Source: an uncultured Lachnotalea sp. (lineage in GTDB: Bacteria; Bacillota; Clostridia; Lachnospirales; Lachnospiraceae). Taken from it: a stretch of 64,000 nucleotides of DNA. A program made the translations under genes and the position numbers. The notes below the pieces were generated by a model. That model ran no database searches and had not been told where the DNA came from. It was given only the letters and a program-made list of their open reading frames with translations. Location: the NCBI GenBank assembly GCA_947066815.1, contig CAMSZT010000009.1:1-64000 (forward strand). Reading direction: 5' to 3'. This document shows, piece after piece, positions 1-8,093 of this stretch (within the stretch, counting starts at the first letter, position 1; every line of letters begins with the position of its first letter).

Positions 1-309
1 AATCATTTTAGGGGCGGAAGTTGGATTATATCATAAAATCCAGAACAGGATTTTACCATTAAAACGTATGCAGATTTAGAGAACAGGCATTGTGTATAAA
101 ATCTAACATACAGGTTTTAAAGGATATTTGGAAACTTCAACCATACTTTAAAGAAAAAAGAACAGGAGCATTTTATAAGATTATTCAAGACAACTGTGTA
201 GTGGTCAAGCTTTTTGTAATACTTGTAGTTAAATGAGTACCTCTTACCTTGTATTTTTGATTATATCTCATCAGCCATTCCTATTACAGCTTTATTATAG
301 CACGACGTA
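1..309. other. AT-rich non-coding edge region
   Basis: No open reading frame with a convincing start and ribosome binding site is visible in this stretch. It is clearly richer in A and T than the rest of the window. It may hold the tail of an upstream unit or a decayed mobile element, but no motif lets me say which. The first gene's promoter begins just after it. Confidence 0.5.
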
Positions 310-337
310 TTGACTTTTCCAATAAAGAGGCTATAAT
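310..337 (+). promoter_or_regulatory. Sigma-A promoter for the DUF4854 lipoprotein
   Basis: TTGACT (310-315) and TATAAT (332-337) are separated by 16 bases. They lie 34 bases upstream of the chosen ATG, in the right orientation. Confidence 0.75.
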
Positions 338-371
338 GATATCGGAAAATCAATTTAGAAGGAGTGACGAA

Positions 372-968
372 ATGACAGGAAAAGGTTTGAAAGTGACACT
401 GTGTGCGGCTCTTGCCTTTTCGCTGCTGGCCCTGTCGGCCTGCGGGGGAAACGAGAGCAAGGACAGCGATGTGAAAGCACCCAGTGCAGCCGGGACGGAA
501 GCGGCTGCTGAGAAAGCACCGGAATCAAAAGAAGCTGAGACGGAAGTTCCTGAGACAAAGGCAGCCGAGACAGAAGCTCCTGAAACAGAAGCTCCCGAGA
601 CAAAAGCGGTTTCCTCAGGGGGCGTGACCGGCAGCGGAAAATTCGCTACGGTTGCAGAGTTTGCCAACTCCTCGGAGGTTCAGACTCAGCTGGAGGCACA
701 GAAGAAGAGCCTTGACGGTTCCGGTATGGATATTGCGATCACCGGTGAGGACAATAAACTGATCTATACGTTCACCTATCTGGAAATGGAGAACCAGGAG
801 GGGATGGCAGAGGCATTGCAGCAGGGCCTGGAGGCGGAGAAGGCTACTTTTGTCAGCGTGGCCAAGACCATCAAGCTGGCTGTGGATGTGGATGATCCGA
901 TCGTGGTCGTCCAGTATCTGGATTCCAAAGGAGACGTGATCTATTCTGCGGAGTTTACGGCAGAATAG
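372..968 (+). CDS. DUF4854-type lipoprotein
   Basis: A 198-residue predicted lipoprotein. The ATG at 372 is preferred over an in-frame ATG at 336 because AAGGAG (359-364) sits seven bases before it and because it puts a normal signal peptide at the N terminus, ending in the lipobox LSAC near residue 22. A Glu/Thr/Pro/Ala-rich linker follows (about residues 30-85, with repeated ETEAPETKA-like units), a typical flexible tether on the outer membrane face. The C-terminal ~110 residues (FATVAEFANS through VVVVQYLDSKGD) resemble the DUF4854 domain found in clostridial lipoproteins. The molecular function is unknown. It is transcribed alone from its own promoter and converges on the phosphate transporter across a shared terminator. 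Confidence 0.8.
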   Translation: MTGKGLKVTLCAALAFSLLALSACGGNESKDSDVKAPSAAGTEAAAEKAPESKEAETEVPETKAAETEAPETEAPETKAVSSGGVTGSGKFATVAEFANSSEVQTQLEAQKKSLDGSGMDIAITGEDNKLIYTFTYLEMENQEGMAEALQQGLEAEKATFVSVAKTIKLAVDVDDPIVVVQYLDSKGDVIYSAEFTAE

Positions 969-987
969 GACGGATCCGTCCAGTGCC

Positions 988-1058
988 GGAACGGCTGGCG
1001 CTGCAGGCTTTGGACGGACACATTGCCAGGATATTCCGGCAGTTTCATGTTTCGCGAT
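988..1058. repeat. Partial copy of a dispersed repeat module
   Basis: Positions 996-1058 align, on the opposite strand, with 40627-40690: TGGCGCTGCAGGCT is identical, the next ~23 bases differ at five positions, and both end in TTTCGC-AT after a divergent centre of nearly equal length. Read in frame, both give LALQALDGHI followed by A/V-R-I. The second copy lies inside the element at 40.6 kb. This copy has no good start codon or RBS and looks degenerate. Confidence 0.55.
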
Positions 1059-1150
1059 CGCCCAGAGGTACCTGCAGGAACGGAGCAGAAAGTCCGCAGC
1101 ACAGGATAGAGGATGAGAACAGGAGGGAAGAAGTTTCCTTCTGTGGATAG

Positions 1151-1197
1151 AAAACAGGCCGGAGCCGGTGTGAGAACCCGGATCCCGGCCTGTTTTT
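1151..1197. terminator. Bidirectional rho-independent terminator
   Basis: AAAACAGGCCGG (1151-1162) pairs with CCGGCCTGTTTT (1185-1196), with T tracts on both strands. It lies between the convergent lipoprotein and Na/Pi cotransporter genes and serves both. Confidence 0.85.
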
Positions 1198-1214
1198 TAT
1201 GTATTCTTTTTGCC

Positions 1215-2984
1215 CTATTTGATTGGATCGTAGTACTGGGATTCGTAATACTTGTAAAGGGCCTTGTATTCTTCCGTGGCGCCCCGGTGCATGACCTTTT
1301 GGAATTCATGAGAATCAAAATTCTTGTTGTTGCCAAGCTTTTCAATAAGATGCAGGGCCACATTGGAGCAGTGGTCGGAGATCCGCTCGGCGCTGGTCAG
1401 AAACTCTGTCAGGGAGATGCCGGCCTGGACGCTGCAGTTGCCTTTGCTGAGCCGTTCAATGTGATGGACCTTGATGGTCTCCCGGAGGACGTCGATGACT
1501 TCTTCCAGAGGTTCCACCCGGTAGGCTCCGGTCAGGTCGTCTTTCTCATAGGCATCCAGGGTGATGGTCAGCACATGCTTGACGGCTTCGATGACCATCC
1601 GGATCTCTTTTAGTCCCTTTTTGGAGAAGGAGATCCCCTGTTCCTTGTTGAACTGGCCCACCTCGGCGATGTTCACGCAGTGGTCGCCGATCCGCTCAAA
1701 GTCGCTGACGCAGTGGAGGAACATGGCGGTCTCCCGCTGATCTGTCCGGCGGATGTGCTGGGCGGAGATGCGCACCACATATTCGCCCACGGCAGTTTCG
1801 CATTTGTCCAGGAAGTTTTCATTTTCATTGAGTTTTTCAAAGACCTTTTCGTCAAAATCCTGCAGAAGGGATACGGCCATATCAAAATTTTCCTGGATGG
1901 TCTCGCCCATCTGAAGGGTCACCTTGCGGCACTGCTCCAGGGCCAGGGTCGGGCGGTCCAGAAAGATGTCGTCCAGGAGCGCCAGACAGGAGTCCGCACG
2001 GGAGGGTGCGTCGTCGTGGAGGAGTTTTTTGGAGATGGTGACAAGCACATTGCAGAAAGGCAGCAGCACCAGGCTGGTCGCAATGTTGAACAGCGTATGG
2101 AAATCGGCGATGTTACCGCGGGTCATGGGGCTTTCCCAGAAAGAGAAACCGACCAGAGTCTGGAAGCCGTAGATCCCGATCAGGAACATGATGGCGCCGA
2201 TGATATTGATCATCAGATGGCAGACCACCACCCGTTTGGCGTTTTTGTTGGTGCCGATGCTGGCGATGAGGACCGTGATGCATTTGCCGATGTTCTGGCC
2301 GATGATGATGGGAGCTGCCATGGAAAATGTCACTGTTCCTGTGGAGGCGATGGCCTGCAGGATACCGACGGAGGCGGAGGAACTCTGCAGGATCGCAGTC
2401 ACTACGGCACCTAACAGGACACCCAGGATCGGGTTGCTGAACATAAAGAAGATATCCTGAAAAGCCGGCGAATCCTTAAGAGGGGAGAGGGCCGACTCCA
2501 TGGTGGTCATACCGAAAAAGAGGATGCCGAAGCCGATCAGCAGATGAGCGATATTTCTGGTCTTCCTGCGCTTGCTGATCAGGATCATAAAGGAGCCGAT
2601 GGCGATGACGATCGGGGCAAAGGAGGTGGGCTTGATCAGCTCAAAGATCAGCTGGGAGCCGGACAGATCGCCGAGACGCAGGATCTGGCCGGTGACAGTG
2701 GTACCGATGTTGGCGCCCATGATGACCGGAATGGTCTGGGCGAATTTCATGATGCCGGCGTTCACGAAGCCGACCAGCATGACTGTGGTCGCAGCGGAAC
2801 TCTGGATGATCCCCGTGACCACGGCGCCCAGTGCGAGCCCTTTCAGCCGGCTGTTGGTCAGTTTCTCCAGGGTCCTCTCTAGCCCCGCCCCTGCGATCTT
2901 CTCCAGAGAGGTACCGAGGAGGCTCATGCCGTAAAGGAACAGGCCAATGCCGCCGAGCAATGTCAGAACCGAAAAAATATCCAC
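1215..2984 (-). CDS. Na/Pi cotransporter family protein with PhoU-like tail
   Basis: A 589-residue membrane protein that probably exchanges or co-transports phosphate with sodium. The N-terminal ~310 residues hold two inverted Na/Pi-cotransporter repeats. Their QSSAATT and QSSSASV signatures (about residues 61 and 198) are the hallmark of the NptA/SLC34 fold. The C-terminal half is helical and PhoU-like, with ERIGDHC near residue 433 and ERISDHC near 535, typical of the fused PhoU domain in Firmicutes. The start is GTG at 2984, with GAGGG about eight bases upstream. It is monocistronic and convergent with the lipoprotein. No pst/pho regulator genes are nearby, so its regulation cannot be read here. 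Confidence 0.93.
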   Translation of the reverse strand: MDIFSVLTLLGGIGLFLYGMSLLGTSLEKIAGAGLERTLEKLTNSRLKGLALGAVVTGIIQSSAATTVMLVGFVNAGIMKFAQTIPVIMGANIGTTVTGQILRLGDLSGSQLIFELIKPTSFAPIVIAIGSFMILISKRRKTRNIAHLLIGFGILFFGMTTMESALSPLKDSPAFQDIFFMFSNPILGVLLGAVVTAILQSSSASVGILQAIASTGTVTFSMAAPIIIGQNIGKCITVLIASIGTNKNAKRVVVCHLMINIIGAIMFLIGIYGFQTLVGFSFWESPMTRGNIADFHTLFNIATSLVLLPFCNVLVTISKKLLHDDAPSRADSCLALLDDIFLDRPTLALEQCRKVTLQMGETIQENFDMAVSLLQDFDEKVFEKLNENENFLDKCETAVGEYVVRISAQHIRRTDQRETAMFLHCVSDFERIGDHCVNIAEVGQFNKEQGISFSKKGLKEIRMVIEAVKHVLTITLDAYEKDDLTGAYRVEPLEEVIDVLRETIKVHHIERLSKGNCSVQAGISLTEFLTSAERISDHCSNVALHLIEKLGNNKNFDSHEFQKVMHRGATEEYKALYKYYESQYYDPIK

Positions 2985-3061
2985 GCGTTTTCCCTCATTT
3001 CTTTTGTCTTTTTCATAAAACTTGCGGCAAATGTCACTGCCGTTAAAAATTGTATGATTTT

Positions 3062-3090
3062 ATACTATTATAAATGTGGAGAGGCGTCAA
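3062..3090 (-). promoter_or_regulatory. Probable promoter of the Na/Pi cotransporter
   Basis: On the minus strand TTGACG (3090-3085) and TAGTAT (3067-3062) are 17 bases apart, in an AT-rich tract upstream of the GTG start. Overlapping TATAAT-like hexamers make the exact -10 uncertain. Confidence 0.5.
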
Positions 3091-3149
3091 CAGAAATTTT
3101 CTCTGCCGGTTCGGTTTTCCTGCGATCGGATTTTGTCAAGAAAAAACAC

Positions 3150-3178
3150 TTGACAGCCTTCGCCTTTTCCTGTATGAT
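3150..3178 (+). promoter_or_regulatory. Consensus sigma-A promoter of the ylxM-ffh operon
   Basis: TTGACA (3150-3155), 17 bases, then TATGAT (3173-3178). This is near-perfect consensus and lies 20 bases before the GTG of ylxM, so the leader is short. Confidence 0.85.
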
Positions 3179-3198
3179 GTACGAGGTGGTGACAGATC

Positions 3199-3540
3199 GT
3201 GGAAAAAATTGTGGAGCGGACGCTCCTATATGATTTTTACGGAGAGCTTCTGACAGAGCATCAGAAGCAGATTTATGAAGATGTAGTGTTCAACGACCTG
3301 TCCTTCAGCGAAGTGGCAAAGGAGCGGGGGATCTCCAGGCAGGGGGTCCATGATCTGATGAAGCGGTGTACCCATATCCTCCAGGAGTATGAGAGGAAGC
3401 TGGGCCTGGTGGAAAAATTCTTAAAGACGCAGGAAAAGGTGAGGGAGATCCACCGGCTCACGAAGGAATTCCGGCAGACGGAGGACCGGGAACTGGTCTT
3501 CCAGATCGAGGAATTATCCGCGCAGATCAGCCGGCTGTAG
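3199..3540 (+). CDS. ylxM: YlxM/p13-like DNA-binding protein of the SRP operon (UPF0122)
   Basis: A 113-residue helix-turn-helix protein. Residues ~33-56 (LSFSEVAKERGISRQGVHDLMKR, quoted in part) form a sigma-region-4-like HTH. The C terminus is a predicted coiled coil (KTQEKVREIHRLTKEF). YlxM proteins are always found next to ffh and are thought to affect SRP expression or GTPase activity; the precise role is not settled. The start is GTG at 3199, with AGGTGG upstream. It is the first gene of the operon under the consensus promoter, 82 bases before ffh. Confidence 0.92.
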   Translation: MEKIVERTLLYDFYGELLTEHQKQIYEDVVFNDLSFSEVAKERGISRQGVHDLMKRCTHILQEYERKLGLVEKFLKTQEKVREIHRLTKEFRQTEDRELVFQIEELSAQISRL

Positions 3541-3622
3541 GATCTGTGGCGCCGGGGAGCCGGTTGTATTTTCGGAGGCTTTTTGGGATTTTTCATAAAA
3601 CAGGAGGCGGCAGAGGAAGAGC

Positions 3623-4960
3623 GTGGCATTTGAGAGTTTATCCGATAAATTGCAGAATGTATTTAAAAAGCTGCGGGGAAAAGGCCGGCTTTCCGAGACG
3701 GATGTGAAGGCCGCCCTCAAGGAAGTCAAGATGGCGCTCCTGGAGGCGGACGTCAATTTCAAAGTGGTGAAGCAGTTTGTAAAGTCCGTGGAAGCCAGGG
3801 CCGTGGGGCAGGACGTGTTAAACAGCCTGACGCCGGGGCAGATGGTCATCAAGATCGTCAATGAGGAGATGGTTTCCCTGATGGGGAGCGAGACCACGGA
3901 GCTCAAGTTAAATCCCGGAAACGGGGTGACCATCATTATGATGGCGGGCCTTCAGGGCGCCGGGAAGACGACCACTGCGGCGAAGATCGCGGGGAAGCTA
4001 AAGGCAAAGGGCAAGCGTCCTCTTCTGGTGGCCTGCGACGTATACCGGCCCGCGGCGGTGAAGCAGCTTCAGGTGAACGGCGAGAAGCAGGGCGTCCCGG
4101 TGTTTTCCATGGGGGATAAGCACAGGCCTGTCAATATTGCAAAAGCAGCCATAGAGCATGCGGAGAAAAACCACAACAACGTAGTGATCATAGATACGGC
4201 CGGACGTCTTCATATCGATGAGGACATGATGGCGGAGCTTCAGGAGATCAAGGAAAACATTCCGATCGACCAGACCGTGCTGGTGGTGGACGCCATGACG
4301 GGGCAGGACGCGGTCAATGCGGCCGGCACCTTCAATGACCGGATCGGCATCGACGGAGTCATCGTCACCAAGCTGGACGGCGACACCAGGGGCGGCGCGG
4401 CCCTCTCCATCCGGGCGGTGACCGGAAAACCCATCCTCTATGTGGGCATGGGAGAGAAGCTTTCCGATCTGGAACAATTTTATCCGGACCGGATGGCCGG
4501 GAGGATCCTGGGCATGGGCGATGTGCTGACTCTGATCGAGAAGGCGGAGGCCCAGTTTGACGAGACCCAGGCCCGGAAGCTGGAACAGAAGATGAAGAAG
4601 GCCGAGTTCGACTTCAACGACTACCTGGAGCAGATGGAGCAGATCAAGAAGATGGGCGGCCTGAGCGATATGCTGAGCATGATCCCCGGCATCGGGAGCA
4701 AGATGAAGAATGTGGACATCGACGAGAAGGCCCTGGATCGGACCAAGTCCATCATTTATTCCATGACGCCAGCGGAGCGTTCCAACCCGGACATCATCAA
4801 CCCTTCCAGGAAGAAGCGGATCGCGGCGGGAGCCGGCGTGGATATTTCCGAGGTGAACCGGCTGATCAAGCAGCATGAGCAGAGCCGGAAGATGATGAAG
4901 CAGATGTCCGGCATGATGGGAAAAGCGGGAAAAAAAGGCAGGTTCAAACTTCCTTTTTGA
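3623..4960 (+). CDS. ffh: Signal recognition particle GTPase Ffh
   Basis: A 445-residue SRP54 homologue that binds 4.5S/SRP RNA and nascent signal sequences and docks with FtsY at the membrane. The N domain (1-90) is helical. The G domain carries GLQGAGKTTT (109-118), DTAGR and TKLDGD. The methionine-rich M domain (about 300-435, including SDMLSMIPGIGSKM and many Met pairs) binds signal peptides and RNA. The start is GTG at 3623, with a GGAGGCGG tract shortly upstream. Length and order are normal for the family. It follows ylxM and precedes rpsP, as in other Firmicutes. Confidence 0.98.
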   Translation: MAFESLSDKLQNVFKKLRGKGRLSETDVKAALKEVKMALLEADVNFKVVKQFVKSVEARAVGQDVLNSLTPGQMVIKIVNEEMVSLMGSETTELKLNPGNGVTIIMMAGLQGAGKTTTAAKIAGKLKAKGKRPLLVACDVYRPAAVKQLQVNGEKQGVPVFSMGDKHRPVNIAKAAIEHAEKNHNNVVIIDTAGRLHIDEDMMAELQEIKENIPIDQTVLVVDAMTGQDAVNAAGTFNDRIGIDGVIVTKLDGDTRGGAALSIRAVTGKPILYVGMGEKLSDLEQFYPDRMAGRILGMGDVLTLIEKAEAQFDETQARKLEQKMKKAEFDFNDYLEQMEQIKKMGGLSDMLSMIPGIGSKMKNVDIDEKALDRTKSIIYSMTPAERSNPDIINPSRKKRIAAGAGVDISEVNRLIKQHEQSRKMMKQMSGMMGKAGKKGRFKLPF

Positions 4961-4984
4961 TGCACACGGGCCCCAAAAGAAAAG

Positions 4985-5045
4985 TGTCAGCAAAGCTGAC
5001 GGGGCTCGGCGCAGCGCGCAGGGGAAGATAAATCTTCCCTGCGCG
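4985..5045 (+). promoter_or_regulatory. Structured leader before rpsP (two hairpins)
   Basis: GTCAGC-AAA-GCTGAC (4985-4999) is followed by a long hairpin, CGCGCAGGGGAAGAT against ATCTTCCCTGCGCG with a two-base loop (5015-5045, one bulged G). An AT-rich stretch and the rpsP RBS come next. There is no U tract, so it is not a standard terminator. It could be a processing site, an autogenous leader, or a copy of a dispersed repeat. Confidence 0.55.
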
Positions 5046-5082
5046 ATCATATCTATATTATCATTTTAAGGAGGTGAGACAG

Positions 5083-5328
5083 ATGGCAGTAAAGATGAGA
5101 TTGAAGAGAATGGGTCAGAAAAAGGCGCCTTTTTATAGAATCGTCGTTGCAGATTCCAGATCTCCCAGAGACGGGAGGTTTATCGAGGAGATCGGCTACT
5201 ATGACCCTACTAAAGATCCCAGCGTGATCAAGGTAAATGAAGAGCTGGCGAAGAAGTGGTTGTCCACCGGCGCGCAGCCCACCGACACGGTTGCAAAGCT
5301 TTTAAAGATTGCCGGTGTAGAAAAATAA
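5083..5328 (+). CDS. rpsP: 30S ribosomal protein S16
   Basis: An 81-residue S16 protein, a primary-to-secondary binding component of the small-subunit body. The ATG at 5083 gives the canonical N terminus [11 protein letters not shown]. An in-frame upstream codon at 5074 is rejected because it overlaps the strong RBS AAGGAGGTGA. The family signature [17 protein letters not shown] is intact. It is followed after 20 bases by khpA, as in the usual Firmicutes order. Confidence 0.98.
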   Translation: MAVKMRLKRMGQKKAPFYRIVVADSRSPRDGRFIEEIGYYDPTKDPSVIKVNEELAKKWLSTGAQPTDTVAKLLKIAGVEK

Positions 5329-5348
5329 TCCTTATTGGAGGTATTGCG

Positions 5349-5576
5349 ATGAAAGAGTTAGTTGAAGTAATTGCAAAGGCTCTGGTGGATCATCCGGAAT
5401 CTGTTTCCGTGACGGAAACGGAAGACGGAAAAGAAACCGTCCTTGAGCTCAACGTGGACCCTTCCGATATGGGAAAGGTCATCGGAAAGCAGGGCAGGAT
5501 CGCAAAGGCGATCCGCAGCGTGGTAAAGGCAGCGGCGTCAAGGGAAGATAAGAAGGCGATCCTGGAGATTCAGTAA
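5349..5576 (+). CDS. khpA: KH-domain RNA-binding protein KhpA (YlqC)
   Basis: A 75-residue single-KH protein. The GKVIGKQGRIAKAIR loop (about residues 43-57) is the GxxG RNA-contact motif. KhpA pairs with KhpB/EloR in Gram-positive bacteria and affects cell elongation and RNA metabolism; that is family knowledge, and khpB is not in this window. The ATG at 5349 is chosen because TTGGAGG lies just upstream and the N terminus MKELVEVIAKALVD is canonical. It sits between rpsP and rimM, the conserved place for this gene. Confidence 0.95.
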   Translation: MKELVEVIAKALVDHPESVSVTETEDGKETVLELNVDPSDMGKVIGKQGRIAKAIRSVVKAAASREDKKAILEIQ

Positions 5577-5598
5577 GGGGTTATAAGGGGTGACAGAG

Positions 5599-5625
5599 AG
5601 AGGTCCGCGGGGCGGACCTCTTTTA
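5599..5625 (+). terminator. Intra-operon terminator/attenuator between khpA and rimM
   Basis: AGAGGTCCGC pairs with GCGGACCTC around a very short loop and is followed by TTTT. It lies inside an otherwise co-directional operon, so it probably lowers expression of rimM-trmD relative to rpsP. Confidence 0.75.
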
Positions 5626-5665
5626 CGATAGTGCAAGGAGGCACGGAAAGGAAAACGTTGCTGCC

Positions 5666-6178
5666 ATGGTATCAGAGTTTCGTGTAGGAGTGATCTCCTC
5701 CACCCACGGCATCCGCGGGGAGGTCAAGGTATTTCCCACCACAGACGATCCCGGCCGCTTCCGGGACTTAAAACAGGTGACTCTCGTCGCAAAGCGGGAG
5801 AGGCGGACGCTGGAAATGGAAAAGGTTCGGTTTTTTAAGCAGTTTGTGATCGTGAAATTCAAAGGCATCGACAACATCAACGACATCGAGCCCTACAGGG
5901 GAGCGGAGCTTTGGATCGACAGGGAACAGGCGGTCCCCCTGGAGGAGGGCGAATATTTTATCGCGGATCTTGTGGGGCTTGCGGTGATGACCGATGAGGG
6001 AGAGAGGCTCGGGAGCCTTAAGGAGGTGATCCGGACCGGGGCCAATGACGTCTATGAGGTGCTCATGGAAAACGGAAAGACGGTCCTTCTTCCGGTCATC
6101 CCCGAGTGTGTGCTGGATGTGGATCTGGAAAAGGGAGAGGTCCTGGTCCATGTGATGGACGGGCTGCTGGATCTTTGA
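5666..6178 (+). CDS. rimM: 16S rRNA processing protein RimM
   Basis: A 170-residue assembly factor that binds S19 and helps mature the 30S head. The N-terminal beta-barrel has VGVISSTHGIRGEVKVFP (residues ~7-24), and the C-terminal PRC-barrel has ANDVYEVL and the LLPVIPECVLDVD motif. The ATG at 5666 gives the canonical N terminus. The best SD (AAGGAGG near 5637) is rather far away, so a weaker AAAGGA at 5647 may be used. It ends 12 bases before trmD, its usual partner. Confidence 0.96.
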   Translation: MVSEFRVGVISSTHGIRGEVKVFPTTDDPGRFRDLKQVTLVAKRERRTLEMEKVRFFKQFVIVKFKGIDNINDIEPYRGAELWIDREQAVPLEEGEYFIADLVGLAVMTDEGERLGSLKEVIRTGANDVYEVLMENGKTVLLPVIPECVLDVDLEKGEVLVHVMDGLLDL

Positions 6179-6190
6179 GGGAGGGCTTTT

Positions 6191-6931
6191 ATGAAGTGTC
6201 ATATACTGACCCTGTTTCCGGATATGGTCCTTGACGGCCTCCGAACCAGCATTCTGGGGAGGGCCGAGGAAAAGGGGATCCTGTCTCTTCACGGAGTCAA
6301 TATCCGGGATTTTGCGGAAAATAAGCACAACCAGGTGGACGACGCTCCTTACGGCGGGGGAGCCGGGCTGGTCATGCAGCCGGGGCCGGTCTACAGCGCC
6401 TGGGAGTCGGTGGCCAAAACCTGCGCGGGACATCCGCGGGTGATCTATCTGACGCCCCAGGGCCGGGTGTTCAACCAGGAGATCGCCGGGGAGCTTGCAA
6501 AGGAGGAGGAGCTGATCTTTCTCTGCGGGCACTACGAGGGGATCGACGAGCGGGTCCTGGAGCTTGTCGTGACGGACTATCTCTCCATCGGGGATTACGT
6601 GCTGACGGGCGGAGAGCTTGCGGCCATGGTGGTCATCGACAGCATTGCCAGGCTGGTGCCCGGCGTCCTCCACAATGACGCCTCGGCCGAGGTGGAGACA
6701 TTTTCGGACAATCTCCTGGAGTATCCCCAGTATACGAGGCCGGAAGAATTCATGGGAAAGAAGGTGCCGGAGGTACTCCTGTCCGGCCACCACGGAAACG
6801 TGGACAGATGGAGGCGGGAGCAGTCGGTCCTGCGCACGGCCCGGTCGCGGCCGGATCTTTTGGAGAAGGCACAGCTTACGGAAGCGGAAAAAGAACTCCT
6901 GAAAACACTTGATTTTCAGGGGGAAATGTGA
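6191..6931 (+). CDS. trmD: tRNA (guanine-37-N1)-methyltransferase TrmD
   Basis: A 246-residue SPOUT-class methyltransferase that makes m1G37 next to the anticodon and prevents +1 frameshifts. The deep-knot AdoMet site is visible as LCGHYEGIDER (about residues 114-124) and SIGDYVLTGGE (about 133-143). PYGGGAGLVMQ and the C-terminal helical domain are also present. Length is normal. A GAGGGAGGG tract precedes the ATG. It sits between rimM and rplS, as in most bacteria. Confidence 0.98.
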   Translation: MKCHILTLFPDMVLDGLRTSILGRAEEKGILSLHGVNIRDFAENKHNQVDDAPYGGGAGLVMQPGPVYSAWESVAKTCAGHPRVIYLTPQGRVFNQEIAGELAKEEELIFLCGHYEGIDERVLELVVTDYLSIGDYVLTGGELAAMVVIDSIARLVPGVLHNDASAEVETFSDNLLEYPQYTRPEEFMGKKVPEVLLSGHHGNVDRWRREQSVLRTARSRPDLLEKAQLTEAEKELLKTLDFQGEM

Positions 6932-7020
6932 TAGAGTAAAAAAGTTGTGAAAGATAAGAGATGGTCCGCTGCTGCCGACGGCATTAAGAACATCCAACCA
7001 TTCATAAGGAGGTTCAGAAA

Positions 7021-7368
7021 ATGAACGAACTGATCAAGGCCATTGAAGAGGGCCAGATGAAAGAATCCGTAGACGCGTTCCGTGTGGGTGACACTGTGAG
7101 AGTGCACAATAAGATCAAGGAGGGCACCCGCGAGAGGATCCAGATTTTTGAGGGGACCGTGATCAAGAGACAGAACGGCGGGGCGAAGGAGACCTTCACT
7201 GTCCGGAAGAATTCCAACGGGATCGGCGTGGAGAAGACCTGGCCGGTGCATTCTCCTTTTGTGGAGAAGATCGAAGTGGTGAGGAGAGGTAAGGTCAGAA
7301 GGGCGAAGCTGTTCTACCTGAGAGACAGAGTAGGCAAGGCCGCCAAGGTCAAAGAGTTGAAGAAATGA
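7021..7368 (+). CDS. rplS: 50S ribosomal protein L19
   Basis: A 115-residue L19 located at the 30S-50S interface. [16 protein letters not shown] and [14 protein letters not shown] are intact, and the GKAAKVKEL tail is typical. The RBS AAGGAGG lies ahead of the ATG after an 89-base gap from trmD that may carry its own leader. A strong terminator follows, so this ends the ribosomal part of the cluster. Confidence 0.98.
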   Translation: MNELIKAIEEGQMKESVDAFRVGDTVRVHNKIKEGTRERIQIFEGTVIKRQNGGAKETFTVRKNSNGIGVEKTWPVHSPFVEKIEVVRRGKVRRAKLFYLRDRVGKAAKVKELKK

Positions 7369-7400
7369 TCCGCGACAGGATGTGTATCGAGGGACTTAGG

Positions 7401-7432
7401 GGGACAATTACATTTGTAGATTGTCCCTTTTC
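7401..7432 (+). terminator. Rho-independent terminator after rplS
   Basis: GGGACAAT (7401-7408) pairs with ATTGTCCC (7420-7427) over an 11-base loop, followed by TTTTCC. It separates rplS from the first signal peptidase gene. Confidence 0.85.
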
Positions 7433-7469
7433 CTTACGGTAAAGTCCTTACAGGGCAGGAGGATTGGGA

Positions 7470-8030
7470 TTGGGACCCTACTATCAGAAGGAAAGGCAGG
7501 AACAGAAGCTGTTCCTGCGGATGATCGGCTGGGGCGTGGACATTGTAGCCGTCATTGCCCTGGCATTTTTTGCCGTCGTCATGCTCGGCACGAAGCTCAC
7601 GGTATCCGGCCGCTCCATGGAACCGCTCTTATCAAGCGGGGATGTTGTCTTATTGGATAGATTATGGTATAATTTTTCAGGGCCGAAGCGGATGGATGTG
7701 ATCGCCTTTGCGGATCCGCAGGACGAAGAGCGGGTCTATATCAAGCGGATCATAGGGCTTCCGGGGGAGCGGATCCAGATCAGGGACGGCAGTCTCTATG
7801 TCAACGGGATCCTGACGGCCTGCCCCGCGGACAGAGGGGGCATTAAGACAGCCGGGCTGGCAGAGATGGAGATCGAGTTGGAAGAAGACGAATATTTTGT
7901 GCTGGGGGACAATGCGGATACCAGCGAGGACAGCCGTTTTCCCAATGTGGGAAATGTCCGCACCGGCCAGATCAGAGGGCGGGTGTGGATCCGGATATCC
8001 CCCTTTGAGGAGCTTGGACTGGTCCGATAA
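7470..8030 (+). CDS. lepB: Signal peptidase I (first copy)
   Basis: A 186-residue type I signal peptidase, membrane-anchored with the active site outside. One transmembrane segment (about residues 17-41) is followed by the Ser box SGRSMEP, with the catalytic Ser near residue 48, and the Lys box VYIKRIIGLPG. The conserved GDN..S.DSR box reads GDNADTSEDSR, with Ala where Arg is usual. The TTG at 7470 is preferred to the TTG at 7464 because it lies seven bases after AGGAGG (7457-7462). It opens a gene string with rbgA and a second lepB. Confidence 0.93.
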   Translation: MGPYYQKERQEQKLFLRMIGWGVDIVAVIALAFFAVVMLGTKLTVSGRSMEPLLSSGDVVLLDRLWYNFSGPKRMDVIAFADPQDEERVYIKRIIGLPGERIQIRDGSLYVNGILTACPADRGGIKTAGLAEMEIELEEDEYFVLGDNADTSEDSRFPNVGNVRTGQIRGRVWIRISPFEELGLVR

Positions 8031-8093
8031 AAGCGGAAGCCGGAGCAGGGGACGGATCGATCGATACGAAAGTCAGACAGAAAGAGGGATGGT

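Noticed and set aside
1680-2414. Long plus-strand open frame (244 codons) opposite the Na/Pi cotransporter
   Set aside because: It is an antisense shadow in GC-rich coding DNA, with no RBS and low-complexity composition; the minus-strand gene is unambiguous.
5768-6997. 409-codon minus-strand frame across rimM and trmD
   Set aside because: Spans two well-conserved plus-strand genes and matches no family; an artefact of GC-rich third positions.
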